Source: Sphingomonas sp. 28-66-16
GTDB taxonomy: Bacteria; Pseudomonadota; Alphaproteobacteria; Sphingomonadales; Sphingomonadaceae
Length of the DNA stretch: 62,442 bases
Reading direction: 5' to 3'
NCBI GenBank assembly: GCA_002281485.1
Contig: NCGF01000018.1
Location: 1-62,442, forward strand
Under the pieces are notes generated by a model. That model did no database searches. It was not told where the DNA came from and saw only the letters and a list, made by a program, of their open reading frames with translations. Of the stretch, positions 10,310 to 18,655 are shown one piece after another (the first letter of the stretch is position 1; the number at the start of each line of letters is the position of its first letter). Made by a program: the position numbers and the translations under genes.

Positions 10310-11488
10310 ATGTTTCTAAACTTTCTCGACGAGCTACGCGCCGCCGGCATACCGGCGAGCATGAAGGAGCATCTGATCCTGCTCGAGGCGCTCGATCGCG
10401 ATGTGATCGATCGCACGCCCGAGGATTTCTATTATTTGTCGCGCGCGGTGTACGTGAAGGACGAGGGGCTGCTCGACAAGTTCGACCAGGTGTTCGCCAA
10501 GGTGTTTCGCGGAATCGCCACGAGCTTCGGCGAGGGCGGGGCCGAGATTCCCGCCGACTGGCTGAAGGCGGTGGCCGAGAAATATCTGAGCCCCGAAGAG
10601 ATGGAAGCGATCAAGGCGCTCGGTTCGTGGGACGAGATCATGGAGACGCTCAAGAAGCGGCTCGAGGAGCAGCAGGGCCGGCACCAGGGCGGCAACAAAT
10701 GGGTCGGGACGGGCGGCACCAGCCCTTACGGCAATTCGGGCTATAACCCCGAAGGGGTGCGCATCGGCGGCGAGAGCAAGCACAAGCGCGCGCTGAAGGT
10801 GTGGGACCAGCGCGAATTCCGCAACCTCGACAACACCAAGGAACTCGGCACCCGCAACATCAAGATCGCGCTGCGCCGGCTGCGCAAGTTCGCGCGCGAA
10901 GGCGCGGCCGACGAGCTCGATATCGATGCGACGATCGACGGCACGGCGCGGCAGGGCTGGCTCGACGTCGTGATGCGTGCTGAACGCCGCAATGCGGTCA
11001 AGCTGCTGCTGTTCCTCGATGTCGGCGGATCGATGGACCCGTGGGTGAAGCTGTGCGAGGAATTGTTCTCGGCGGCGACCACCGAGTTCAAGAACCTCGA
11101 ATTCTTCTATTTCCACAATTGTCCCTATGAAGGCGTGTGGAAAGACAATCGTCGCCGCTTTTCGGAACGCACGCCGATGTGGGACGTGCTCCACAAATTC
11201 GGTCATGACTACAAGCTGGTGTTCGTCGGCGATGCCTCGATGAGCCCCTATGAGATCACGCATCCGGGCGGCTCGGTCGAACATTTCAACGAGGAATCGG
11301 GCGCGGTGTGGCTCCACCGGATGACCACGACCTATCCGGCCGCGGTCTGGCTGAATCCCGTGCCTGAGGAGCAATGGGGCTATTCGCAGAGCGTGCGGAT
11401 CATCAAGGAGCTGATGACCGACCGGATGTATCCGCTGACGCTGGCCGGGCTCGATGACGGGATGCGCGAGCTGACCCGCAAGCGGTGA
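10310..11488 (+). CDS. VWA-domain protein, CoxE-like partner of MoxR
   Basis: A 392-residue cytoplasmic protein. The N-terminal helical part begins MFLNFLDELRAAGIPASMKE, which is typical of CoxE-like proteins encoded with MoxR ATPases. The C-terminal von Willebrand A-like domain has a MIDAS in FLDVGGSMDPW and continues with FFYFHNCPYEGVW and LVFVGDASMSPYEI. A glycine-rich linker lies at about residues 125-150. AGGAAC lies upstream of the ATG. In many genomes it directly follows moxR; here they are 2.9 kb apart. Function as a metal-dependent binding partner of the ATPase is inferred from the family. Confidence 0.88.
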   Translation: MFLNFLDELRAAGIPASMKEHLILLEALDRDVIDRTPEDFYYLSRAVYVKDEGLLDKFDQVFAKVFRGIATSFGEGGAEIPADWLKAVAEKYLSPEEMEAIKALGSWDEIMETLKKRLEEQQGRHQGGNKWVGTGGTSPYGNSGYNPEGVRIGGESKHKRALKVWDQREFRNLDNTKELGTRNIKIALRRLRKFAREGAADELDIDATIDGTARQGWLDVVMRAERRNAVKLLLFLDVGGSMDPWVKLCEELFSAATTEFKNLEFFYFHNCPYEGVWKDNRRRFSERTPMWDVLHKFGHDYKLVFVGDASMSPYEITHPGGSVEHFNEESGAVWLHRMTTTYPAAVWLNPVPEEQWGYSQSVRIIKELMTDRMYPLTLAGLDDGMRELTRKR

Positions 11489-11558
11489 CCCGGCGCATCG
11501 TTGCGAACAAGTAACATTAACGACCAAGCTGTTAACGAATAGCAAGACGTTGACAGCT

Positions 11559-12356
11559 ATGAGTCGCAACATGTTTCACGGGCCCGTTCAGAAACGCAGC
11601 TGCACCCAATGCCGCGACGGTGCCACGATCGATTTCGGCATCTCGATGGCGTTTCAGCCGATCATCGATATCGCGTCCGGCAAGGTCTTTGCCTATGAAG
11701 CGCTCGTCCGCACCCCCGACGGCGGCGGGGCGGCGGCGGTGTTCGAGGCGGTCACCGACGACAACCGCTATGCGTTCGATCAACAGTGCCGCGTCGCCGC
11801 GATCAGGGGCGCGGTTGCCGCCGGTATTCTCGGGTCCGACGCGCGGCTTTCGATCAATTTCCTGCCCGATGCGGTCTATTCGCCGCTCGCCTGCATTCAG
11901 CTGACGCTGCGGACCGCCGGAGCAGTCGGCTTTCCGACCGAACGGTTGATTTTCGAATTCACCGAGAACGAGAAGATGAACGACCCCGAACATGTCGCGG
12001 CGATCATCGCCTGTTATCAGAAGATGGGGTTCGGCACCGCGATCGACGATTTCGGGGCAGGCTATGCCGGGCTTTCGCTGCTCGCGCGTTTTCAGACCGA
12101 TCTGATCAAGCTCGACATGGATTTGATCCGCAATCTCGACCGGAGCCTGCCGCGCCGGCTGATCGTCGCGAGCGTCGTCACAATGTGCGACGCGCTGGAC
12201 ATCGGGGTGATCGCCGAGGGCGTCGAGACGACGAGCGAGCTGGAAGCGCTTCGGGAGATCGGCGTCCGACTGTTCCAGGGTCATTTATTCGCCAGGGCGG
12301 GATTTCAGCATCTGCCAGCCGTGAGCCTGCCCATCCTTCGCGATCACGCAGGCTGA
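11559..12356 (+). CDS. EAL-domain cyclic-di-GMP phosphodiesterase
   Basis: A single-domain EAL protein that should hydrolyse c-di-GMP to pGpG. Metal and substrate motifs are intact: YEALVR, SINFLP, FEFTENE, AIDDFGAGYAGL, IKLDMDLI, IAEGVET and the LFQGHLF glutamine. The N-terminus has a small cysteine pair (CTQC) before the domain, with no sensory domain or membrane segment. I prefer the ATG at 11559 over an in-frame TTG at 11550. It stands alone, 70 bases after the VWA gene, and converges on the hydroxylase gene. Because all motifs are present, it is likely an active enzyme. Confidence 0.9.
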   Translation: MSRNMFHGPVQKRSCTQCRDGATIDFGISMAFQPIIDIASGKVFAYEALVRTPDGGGAAAVFEAVTDDNRYAFDQQCRVAAIRGAVAAGILGSDARLSINFLPDAVYSPLACIQLTLRTAGAVGFPTERLIFEFTENEKMNDPEHVAAIIACYQKMGFGTAIDDFGAGYAGLSLLARFQTDLIKLDMDLIRNLDRSLPRRLIVASVVTMCDALDIGVIAEGVETTSELEALREIGVRLFQGHLFARAGFQHLPAVSLPILRDHAG

Positions 12357-12413
12357 ACGGTCGAGCACAACTGTCCAATCAGTAGACCGGTGCGAGGCGG
12401 GAGCGCCCTGCCG

Positions 12414-13583
12414 TCACATGGCAGGACCGCCCCCATAGCTGTCGATCGCCTCGAAGATTGCGCTCACGGCCGCGCGCTCCTCGAGACTGAGTTCAGGGCG
12501 CCAGATGTCGAACAGCAGGATCACGCGATCCTGATCGCTGTCGTTCCACGCCTCATGCTCGATCGAATCGTCGAAGATCAGTGTATTCCCCGGCACCCAT
12601 TCGCGCACTTCATTGCCCACCCGAAAGCCGCACCCCGGCGGCACGATGAGCGGCAGATGACAGATCAGCCGAGTGTTGAGCATGCCGTTATGCGCCGGGA
12701 TGCGCGTGTGGGCGCGCAACAGCGAGAACATGACGCCCGGGGTACGCTTCGCGCAATGGCATAGCGGCACGTCTTGCATCGCCGCAAAGGTGCGCGGCGC
12801 GCGTGCGACATTGGCCGCAACCGGGGCGCCATCCTGATAGATGTGGAGGGCGCTCCAGTCGGGGTTGCCGTTGAGCCCGTGAAAATCACCGTGCGGCCGA
12901 TTTTTCTTGTCCGCCACATAGGGGACAAAACCCCCTTCGCTTTCGAGCAGCGCCAACAACTCGTCGCGAATAGCATCGGTGGCGGATTCCAGATCGGCAA
13001 GCCACGGAAACGACGAGCGCTCGTAAAACTGGATTTGCGGCAGCCCGGGAAAGTAAAATACCGAAGGTTGCTGAAGAAAGAGTTGCTTGGTCCCGAATAG
13101 CAGGTCGAGAGAATCTTGGAACCGGCGTGAGCGGGGTACGCCGGCACGCGTGATATAATCCTCCAGATAGTCTCGATATTCCGCCGCCGTAGCTTGGCAA
13201 TAAGCGGTAATCCGCTCCAGTTCACCGGCGATTTCCGGTGGAGGGTTGCTGGCGGCATGCGCCGCCGCGATGACCGCCTGATAGAAACTTCTGGCGGCGC
13301 GCGCGTCATTTGCCGTCGCCCGGCAATCGCCCTTGATAATCATCCCGCGCAAATTGCCGGGGTCGATCGCCAGGACTTTGTCGGCGGCGGTTTCGCTCAC
13401 CGCATAATCCCCCAGCCGACGCGTGGCGATCGCGAGCACAAGCCATGCCTCAATTCGCACGTACGCACTCTCCACAACGGGCTCGATCTCGCGTCGTGCG
13501 GTTGCCATATCGCCACGGTTGAGCGCTGCGATTGCCGCATGCAAACGCAAATCGGCATGCTGGCGTGTCGTGACGTTCGTCAT
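12414..13583 (-). CDS. TPR-containing aspartyl/asparaginyl beta-hydroxylase family protein
   Basis: A 2-oxoglutarate/Fe(II) oxygenase of the aspartyl/asparaginyl beta-hydroxylase group. The N-terminal ~110 residues are tetratricopeptide-like helices (EAWLVLAIATRRLGDYAVSE). The C-terminal cupin has HNGMLNTRLICHLPLIVP and FDDSIEHEAWN, supplying the iron-binding histidines, with the usual GNEVREWVPGNTLIFD between them. No signal peptide is present. It is the last gene of a leftward group (DOMON-like, DUF1343, this gene), 34 bases after the DUF1343 stop. The protein or peptide substrate is unknown. Confidence 0.87.
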   Translation of the reverse strand: MTNVTTRQHADLRLHAAIAALNRGDMATARREIEPVVESAYVRIEAWLVLAIATRRLGDYAVSETAADKVLAIDPGNLRGMIIKGDCRATANDARAARSFYQAVIAAAHAASNPPPEIAGELERITAYCQATAAEYRDYLEDYITRAGVPRSRRFQDSLDLLFGTKQLFLQQPSVFYFPGLPQIQFYERSSFPWLADLESATDAIRDELLALLESEGGFVPYVADKKNRPHGDFHGLNGNPDWSALHIYQDGAPVAANVARAPRTFAAMQDVPLCHCAKRTPGVMFSLLRAHTRIPAHNGMLNTRLICHLPLIVPPGCGFRVGNEVREWVPGNTLIFDDSIEHEAWNDSDQDRVILLFDIWRPELSLEERAAVSAIFEAIDSYGGGPAM

Positions 13584-13617
13584 GCGGCCCCTTGCTGTCG
13601 CCCTGCTTCGGCGGCGA

Positions 13618-14814
13618 TCAATAAATCATGCTGGCGTGACTGACCGGCCACCATGCCTGCTCATCGGCGCCCGCTGCAACATCGAGATCACCGGGCCATG
13701 CTGCCGGATCGTCAACCCACTCGCGCAACCCCGGCCCACCGTTGATCACGTCGATCGCGAGTTTGCCGAATTCATATTCATAGGGAAAATCGCGCCACAA
13801 GTCATAATCGGGATACAGCGCACGGATCGCCTTGAAGCCCAATGCCTGCACCCGCCAGGGCCTGAAGGCGGCGTGATCATAGCCCGGTCCCTCGGCATGG
13901 ATATGGACGCCGTTGCAGAGCTGCCCGACATGCTTGTGGAAGGTCGGCTGGAACCAGATGTCGCGGAGCGTGCAGCCGGCCAGCCAACCGGGGGCCAGCG
14001 CGTGCATTTGTGCGATCACCGCCTTGGCATCGATATCAGGCGCGCCGAAAAGTTCGAGCGGACGCGTGGTGCCGCGCCCTTCGGAGAGCGACGTCCCTTC
14101 GAGCATCACGGTGCCGGGATAGGCGCGCGCCATATTGACGTTCGGCGCATTGGGGCTGGGGTTGATCCAAACGCGGTCGGCGGGCCAGCCATAGCCCGGA
14201 CCACCATCGGGCGCCCAGCCCTCCATCGCGATCACGCGGTAATCCACGTCGAGCTTGTAATGGGCGACGAACCAATGACCGAGCTCGCCGAGCGTCATGC
14301 CGTGGCGCATCGGCATCGGCCCGGCCCCCACGAAACTTTCCCAGCCCGGGCGCAGCGTCAGCCCTTCGACCGGGCGGCCGATCGGGTTGGGGCGATCGAG
14401 CACCCAGACCGACTTGCCATGCGCAGAGGCGGCCTCGAGGACGTAGAGCAACGTCGTCACGAACGTATAGATGCGCGTGCCGAGATCCTGCAGATCGACC
14501 AGCATCACGTCGAAAGTGCTCATCGACTGGCCGGTCGGGCGACGGACCTCGCCGTAGAGGCTGAATACCGGAATATTGTAAGTCGCATCGGTGAAGTCGG
14601 GCGACTCCATCATGTTGTCCTGCAGATCGCCGCGCACCCCGTGCTGCGGGCCGAACATCGCGGAGACGTTGAGGCCGCAGGCCACAAGCGCATCGAGCGA
14701 GTGCGTCAGGTCCTCAGTGACCGAGGCCGGGTGCGCGAGCAGGGCGACGCGCTTTCCCTCGAGCGGCTTGCGCAGGCTGGGATCGGCGAGAAGGCGATCG
14801 ATACCGAATTTCAT
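13618..14814 (-). CDS. DUF1343 family protein, NamZ-like exo-beta-N-acetylmuramidase
   Basis: A 398-residue protein of the DUF1343 family, whose characterised member NamZ removes terminal N-acetylmuramic acid from peptidoglycan fragments (GH171). Family features are MFGPQHGVRGDLQDNM, VLVDLQDLGTRIYTF, WVLDRPNPIG and PGTVMLEGTSLSEGRGTTRP. It starts [15 protein letters not shown] with no signal peptide, suggesting a cytoplasmic role in wall recycling, unlike secreted members. Its start overlaps the stop of the DOMON-like gene by 4 bp (ATGA), implying translational coupling. Family placement is firm; the enzymatic activity is inferred. Confidence 0.88.
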   Translation of the reverse strand: MKFGIDRLLADPSLRKPLEGKRVALLAHPASVTEDLTHSLDALVACGLNVSAMFGPQHGVRGDLQDNMMESPDFTDATYNIPVFSLYGEVRRPTGQSMSTFDVMLVDLQDLGTRIYTFVTTLLYVLEAASAHGKSVWVLDRPNPIGRPVEGLTLRPGWESFVGAGPMPMRHGMTLGELGHWFVAHYKLDVDYRVIAMEGWAPDGGPGYGWPADRVWINPSPNAPNVNMARAYPGTVMLEGTSLSEGRGTTRPLELFGAPDIDAKAVIAQMHALAPGWLAGCTLRDIWFQPTFHKHVGQLCNGVHIHAEGPGYDHAAFRPWRVQALGFKAIRALYPDYDLWRDFPYEYEFGKLAIDVINGGPGLREWVDDPAAWPGDLDVAAGADEQAWWPVSHASMIY

Positions 14815-15350
14815 GGCTGTTCAGGTGGCGGGAGGCGCAAAGTAAAGCAATCCCGATTGTGGAAATCGGGATTGCCGGGCGGATGAGCCAACGCGAAATA
14901 ATTCTTCCTGCCGTCGAGCGTTTCGATCACTGCGCTCAAGGCCACCTGCCAGGCGCGATCCTGCGGCAGTTCGGGAAGGCGCCACTGGATGAGCAAAGTC
15001 GTATCAAAGCCCGTCCAGATAAACGGGCTGTGCGGCACCGCTTCGGCCCGGCGCATGCCGGCACGGTAATCGTCGAACCGATAGGCGGCCCAGCGCCGCG
15101 ACGACGTCATGTTCAGCTCGAAATAACCCGGATCGCCATCGATGGCCAAGAAGGCTTCGAAACAACTATGCTGCCACAAGCCATCGCTAAATCCGCTGGG
15201 CAACGGCGGGGGCCAACGAACGCACTCACGCCGTCCGCACGTCCGATAGCTTAGGGAGAGCATATCCCCGCGGCGCGTGGCGATTGCCATGATGGCATCG
15301 ATTTCATCGCCAGGGTTGCCGGGGTGCGGGATCAGCAGCGGTCGGGTCAT
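14811..15350 (-). CDS. DOMON-like domain-containing protein
   Basis: A 179-residue protein with no signal peptide. The pattern [24 protein letters not shown] followed by [16 protein letters not shown] and [16 protein letters not shown] is characteristic of DOMON-like beta-sandwich proteins found across Proteobacteria. These are presumed ligand (sugar or heme) binders without known function. It is first in the leftward operon with the DUF1343 gene, overlapping it by 4 bp. It diverges from rimO, sharing about 50 bases of promoter DNA. Confidence 0.75.
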   Translation of the reverse strand: MTRPLLIPHPGNPGDEIDAIMAIATRRGDMLSLSYRTCGRRECVRWPPPLPSGFSDGLWQHSCFEAFLAIDGDPGYFELNMTSSRRWAAYRFDDYRAGMRRAEAVPHSPFIWTGFDTTLLIQWRLPELPQDRAWQVALSAVIETLDGRKNYFALAHPPGNPDFHNRDCFTLRLPPPEQP

Positions 15351-15401
15351 CGCGGCAACTCTAGGAAGTTTGTCTCAACATCGCTACATGCGGCCCTTCC
15401 C

Positions 15402-16754
15402 ATGGCAACAATCCTCCCCTCCCCGCCGAAGATCGGCATGGTCTCGCTCGGCTGTCCCAAGAATCTGGTCGATAGCGAGCGGATCCTGACCAAGCTGCGG
15501 TCCGACGGTTACCAGATGTCGCCCGATTATGCGGGGGCGGACGTGGTGCTGGTCAACACCTGCGGTTTTCTCGATTCCGCCAAGGAGGAATCGCTCGAGG
15601 CGATCGGCGAGGCGATTGCCGAGAATGGCCGCGTCATCGTCACCGGCTGCATGGGCAAGGAAGCGGCGATGATCCGCGCAAAATTCCCGAACGTGCTCGC
15701 CGTCACCGGCGCGCATCAATATGAGGAAGTCGTGGGCGCGGTGCACGAGGCAGCGCCGATGCCGCCTAGCGCTTTTCTCAACCTCGTCCCCGACAGCGGG
15801 CTCAAACTGACACCGCGCCACTATAGCTATCTCAAGATTTCGGAAGGCTGCAACCACCGCTGTTCGTTCTGCATCATCCCATCGCTGCGCGGCGATCTCG
15901 TCAGCCGTCGGCCCGATGCGATTTTGCGCGAGGCGGAGAAGCTCGTTGCGGCGGGGACGCGCGAATTGCTGGTGATCAGCCAGGACACCTCGGCCTACGG
16001 CATCGATATCCGCCACGCTCCTCGCGAATGGCATGGCCGCGAGGTGCGCGCACACATGACCGATCTGGCGCGCGAACTGGGGTCGCTAGGCGGCCCCGAC
16101 AATCCAGTTTGGGTGCGGCTTCACTATGTCTACCCCTACCCTCATGTCGATCATGTCGTGCCCTTGATGGCCGAGGGGCTGGTGACGCCCTATCTCGACA
16201 TCCCGTTCCAGCATGCCGCGCCCAGCGTCTTGCGCGCGATGAGGCGGCCGGCCAACGAGGCCAAGGTGCTCGAACGGATCAAGGGCTGGCGCGCGGTCTG
16301 CCCGGATATCGCGATCCGGTCGACCTTCGTCGTCGGCTTCCCCGGCGAGACCGAGGCCGATTTCGCCTATCTGATGGACTGGCTGGAAGAAGCGCAGCTG
16401 GATCGCGTCGGTGCGTTCCGGTTCGAGCCGGTCGAGGGTGCGGCGGCGAATGATCTGCCCGATCCGGTCCCCGAGGAAGTGAAGGAGGAGCGCTACGCCC
16501 GGCTGATGGAACTGACCGCTCGGATTTCAGCCGAAAAGCTCGCGGCCAAGGTCGGCCGAACGCTCGACGTGATCATCGATGTCGTCGACGAGGAAAGTGG
16601 CGGGGCGACCGGGCGGAGCCAGGCCGATGCGCCCGAGATCGACGGCGAAGTCCATCTGCGCGATGCAGGGCATCTGGCGCAGGGCGATATCGTGCCCGTG
16701 GTGATCGAAGATACCGACGAGCATGATTTGTTCGGGGCGCCGGTCGCGCGCTGA
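15402..16754 (+). CDS. rimO: Ribosomal protein S12 methylthiotransferase
   Basis: A radical-SAM enzyme that adds a methylthio group to the conserved aspartate of ribosomal protein S12. The N-terminal UPF0004 domain binds one [4Fe-4S] cluster ([33 protein letters not shown]). The radical-SAM motif is [17 protein letters not shown]-terminal TRAM domain follows ([19 protein letters not shown]). I chose the ATG at 15402 because [18 protein letters not shown] matches the usual N-terminus; upstream codons in frame look non-coding. The 450 residues are typical. Confidence 0.96.
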   Translation: MATILPSPPKIGMVSLGCPKNLVDSERILTKLRSDGYQMSPDYAGADVVLVNTCGFLDSAKEESLEAIGEAIAENGRVIVTGCMGKEAAMIRAKFPNVLAVTGAHQYEEVVGAVHEAAPMPPSAFLNLVPDSGLKLTPRHYSYLKISEGCNHRCSFCIIPSLRGDLVSRRPDAILREAEKLVAAGTRELLVISQDTSAYGIDIRHAPREWHGREVRAHMTDLARELGSLGGPDNPVWVRLHYVYPYPHVDHVVPLMAEGLVTPYLDIPFQHAAPSVLRAMRRPANEAKVLERIKGWRAVCPDIAIRSTFVVGFPGETEADFAYLMDWLEEAQLDRVGAFRFEPVEGAAANDLPDPVPEEVKEERYARLMELTARISAEKLAAKVGRTLDVIIDVVDEESGGATGRSQADAPEIDGEVHLRDAGHLAQGDIVPVVIEDTDEHDLFGAPVAR

Positions 16755-16806
16755 GGCGGCGCCAAATCTGGTTACCGCCAGCGCGAATCTGGGTTAACGA
16801 TTGCCG

Positions 16807-17850
16807 ATGCGGCTCCCTGCGCACCCCCGCGGCTTGCGCCGCGCCACGTTCTGCCTCGCGCTCATGGCGATCGGCCCGGCGGCGGCGGCGCGATCGGAAC
16901 CGGCGCTTCCCTTGCCGCGAATCGAAATCGACCGCGCCGATCTGGTCAGCATCGCGGCGATCGACCCGATGCACGTGATCGACGACGACTTTGCCCGGCT
17001 GCGCGATCCCGCGCTGTGGCAGGGGTTGTCGGTGCAGCGGATCGGCCTGCGCGAGGGCGACACGGCCTGGCGGCTTTGGCGGATCGTCAACCGGACGCGG
17101 CGTACCGGCCCGCTCTGGGTGATCCCGCACGACAATGAGAATGCGACTTTCGCCGCCGCCGTCGACGCCGTGCGCAGTTGGGGCGGCGCGGCGATCGTCG
17201 TCGACACCGGGGCGATCGACCAGGGCTATGCCGCGCGCTTCAACGCTGACGTCGGGGCCGGCACACCGATCGATCCAAACCGGCATTTCCGCGCGGATCG
17301 GCCATTATACGCGGGTGTGGTGCTCGACGATCTGAAATCAGGGCTACGCCCGATCATCGCGCTGCACACCAACGCCCGCGGTTTCGATCCGCGCCTGCCG
17401 GCGTGCCCGGGGCGTGCGCGCGGGACGCCGGGATCGGGCGATATCGCGATCGGGCTGTGCAGCAATCGCTTCTCGCCGCGCCCCTCGAGGCGGGCGGCGT
17501 GGCCGTTCGACGATGACGATACGCTCGTGCTGACGCCCTATCTTGCCGGCGCCACGCCTGATCGGGGCTATTGCCTCGGCCCGATGGCGGCGGCCGATTT
17601 CAATCTGGTGTTCGAGCGCGTCGCACAGAGCGACGGCTCGCTGTCCAACTATGCCGCCGAGCACGATCTGCCCTATCTCAACTTCGAGACGCGCGATCTC
17701 GGCAACGGGCTCGCCGGTGTGGCGCAGGCGCGCGGTCGGCTGATCGCGATGATCGATACGATGATGGAGCGCTGCGCGCCGATCGAGGGACTCTCGCTGG
17801 ACCCTGCCGCCACCGCCAAGGATCGCCGAGCCGGCCGTCGCCGCCGCTAG
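16807..17850 (+). CDS. Exported hypothetical protein, possible metallo-hydrolase
   Basis: About 347 residues with an N-terminal signal peptide (LRRATFCLALMAIGPAAAAR). I do not recognise a named family. It contains WVIPHDNENATFAAAVD, with an HxxE pair, followed 60-90 residues later by PIIALHTNARGFD and then LPYLNFETRDLG. The H..E / H / E order is reminiscent of M14-type zinc carboxypeptidase or aspartoacylase folds, but this is an inference from spacing only. The C-terminus is basic (DRRAGRRRR). It converges on and overlaps the ceramidase gene by 4 bp. ATG 16807 is preferred over TTG 16801. Confidence 0.6.
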   Translation: MRLPAHPRGLRRATFCLALMAIGPAAAARSEPALPLPRIEIDRADLVSIAAIDPMHVIDDDFARLRDPALWQGLSVQRIGLREGDTAWRLWRIVNRTRRTGPLWVIPHDNENATFAAAVDAVRSWGGAAIVVDTGAIDQGYAARFNADVGAGTPIDPNRHFRADRPLYAGVVLDDLKSGLRPIIALHTNARGFDPRLPACPGRARGTPGSGDIAIGLCSNRFSPRPSRRAAWPFDDDDTLVLTPYLAGATPDRGYCLGPMAAADFNLVFERVAQSDGSLSNYAAEHDLPYLNFETRDLGNGLAGVAQARGRLIAMIDTMMERCAPIEGLSLDPAATAKDRRAGRRRR

Positions 17851-18629
17851 GCCGAGCGTTCGCTACGATAATAGAGGAAGCTCATCCCCAACGCGACCGC
17901 ACCGAGCAGGTGCCAGACGGCATGGCCCTGGAACAGGCTCCGCGGGCTGCACACCGTGCCGCTCTGATCGAGAATCCAGATGCCGAAGGCGATCGCCTGA
18001 ACGAGCATGCCCAGCAGATAATAGCGGAGCATCGCGCCCGGACGCAGGCTTCGGGCAAAGCCGAGTTCGACGATGATCGCGACGAGCAGCACCACCGCGA
18101 ACAACCATCGCCGGACGTCGGGCATCGCGATCAGAACGCCGATCAGCGCCGCGCAGAGCAGCAGATACAGGATGATCGCCAAGCGATCGGGGATCCGTCG
18201 CCAGCGGGCGAGCGCGCTCACCAGCATGAAGGCGCCGACCAGATACATCCCCATCACGTCGAAAAACTGGCCCCACAAGGTCAGCGTCGCGTGGAGCAGC
18301 AGCGATCCGAGCCCGACGAAGATCGCAGTGATGCCAAAAACCTGCGCCGCAACCGGCGGCATCGCGGATCGCCAGCCGCGATCGCGCGCGAGCAGGATGA
18401 TCAGGCAGCCGATCAGGACGAAGCCCATCGACGACCAGCTATTCGCCGGCTGGACGATCAGCGCGCCGATCCGCGGCATCTCGCAGAAACAGTGCGTCGC
18501 GGTGCACGTCGCCTGCGGATAGGCCTGCCAGTCCGGCCCGAGCAGCGCGAGCACGGCCAACGATGCCCCGCCCGCCATGATCGTCAGCAGCGTGGCGATC
18601 AGCGCCTGTCGAAACGAGATAGACTGCAC
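17847..18629 (-). CDS. Ceramidase-like (alkaline ceramidase/CREST family) membrane protein
   Basis: A 260-residue polytopic protein with about seven hydrophobic helices. The signature residues of the alkaline ceramidase family are visible: CFCEMPR, QPANSWSSMGF, the histidine in GSLLLHATLT, the aspartate in FFDVMGMYLVG, and the paired histidines in GHAVWHLLGAV. Family members hydrolyse the amide of ceramide using a zinc site in the membrane. If the host makes sphingolipids, as sphingomonads do, the protein may act on them. It is separated by 26 bases from the upstream Fe-S reductase gene on the same strand. Confidence 0.8.
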   Translation of the reverse strand: MQSISFRQALIATLLTIMAGGASLAVLALLGPDWQAYPQATCTATHCFCEMPRIGALIVQPANSWSSMGFVLIGCLIILLARDRGWRSAMPPVAAQVFGITAIFVGLGSLLLHATLTLWGQFFDVMGMYLVGAFMLVSALARWRRIPDRLAIILYLLLCAALIGVLIAMPDVRRWLFAVVLLVAIIVELGFARSLRPGAMLRYYLLGMLVQAIAFGIWILDQSGTVCSPRSLFQGHAVWHLLGAVALGMSFLYYRSERSA

Positions 18630-18655
18630 TGCGCCCTCCTTCCTATCGCGCCCGA

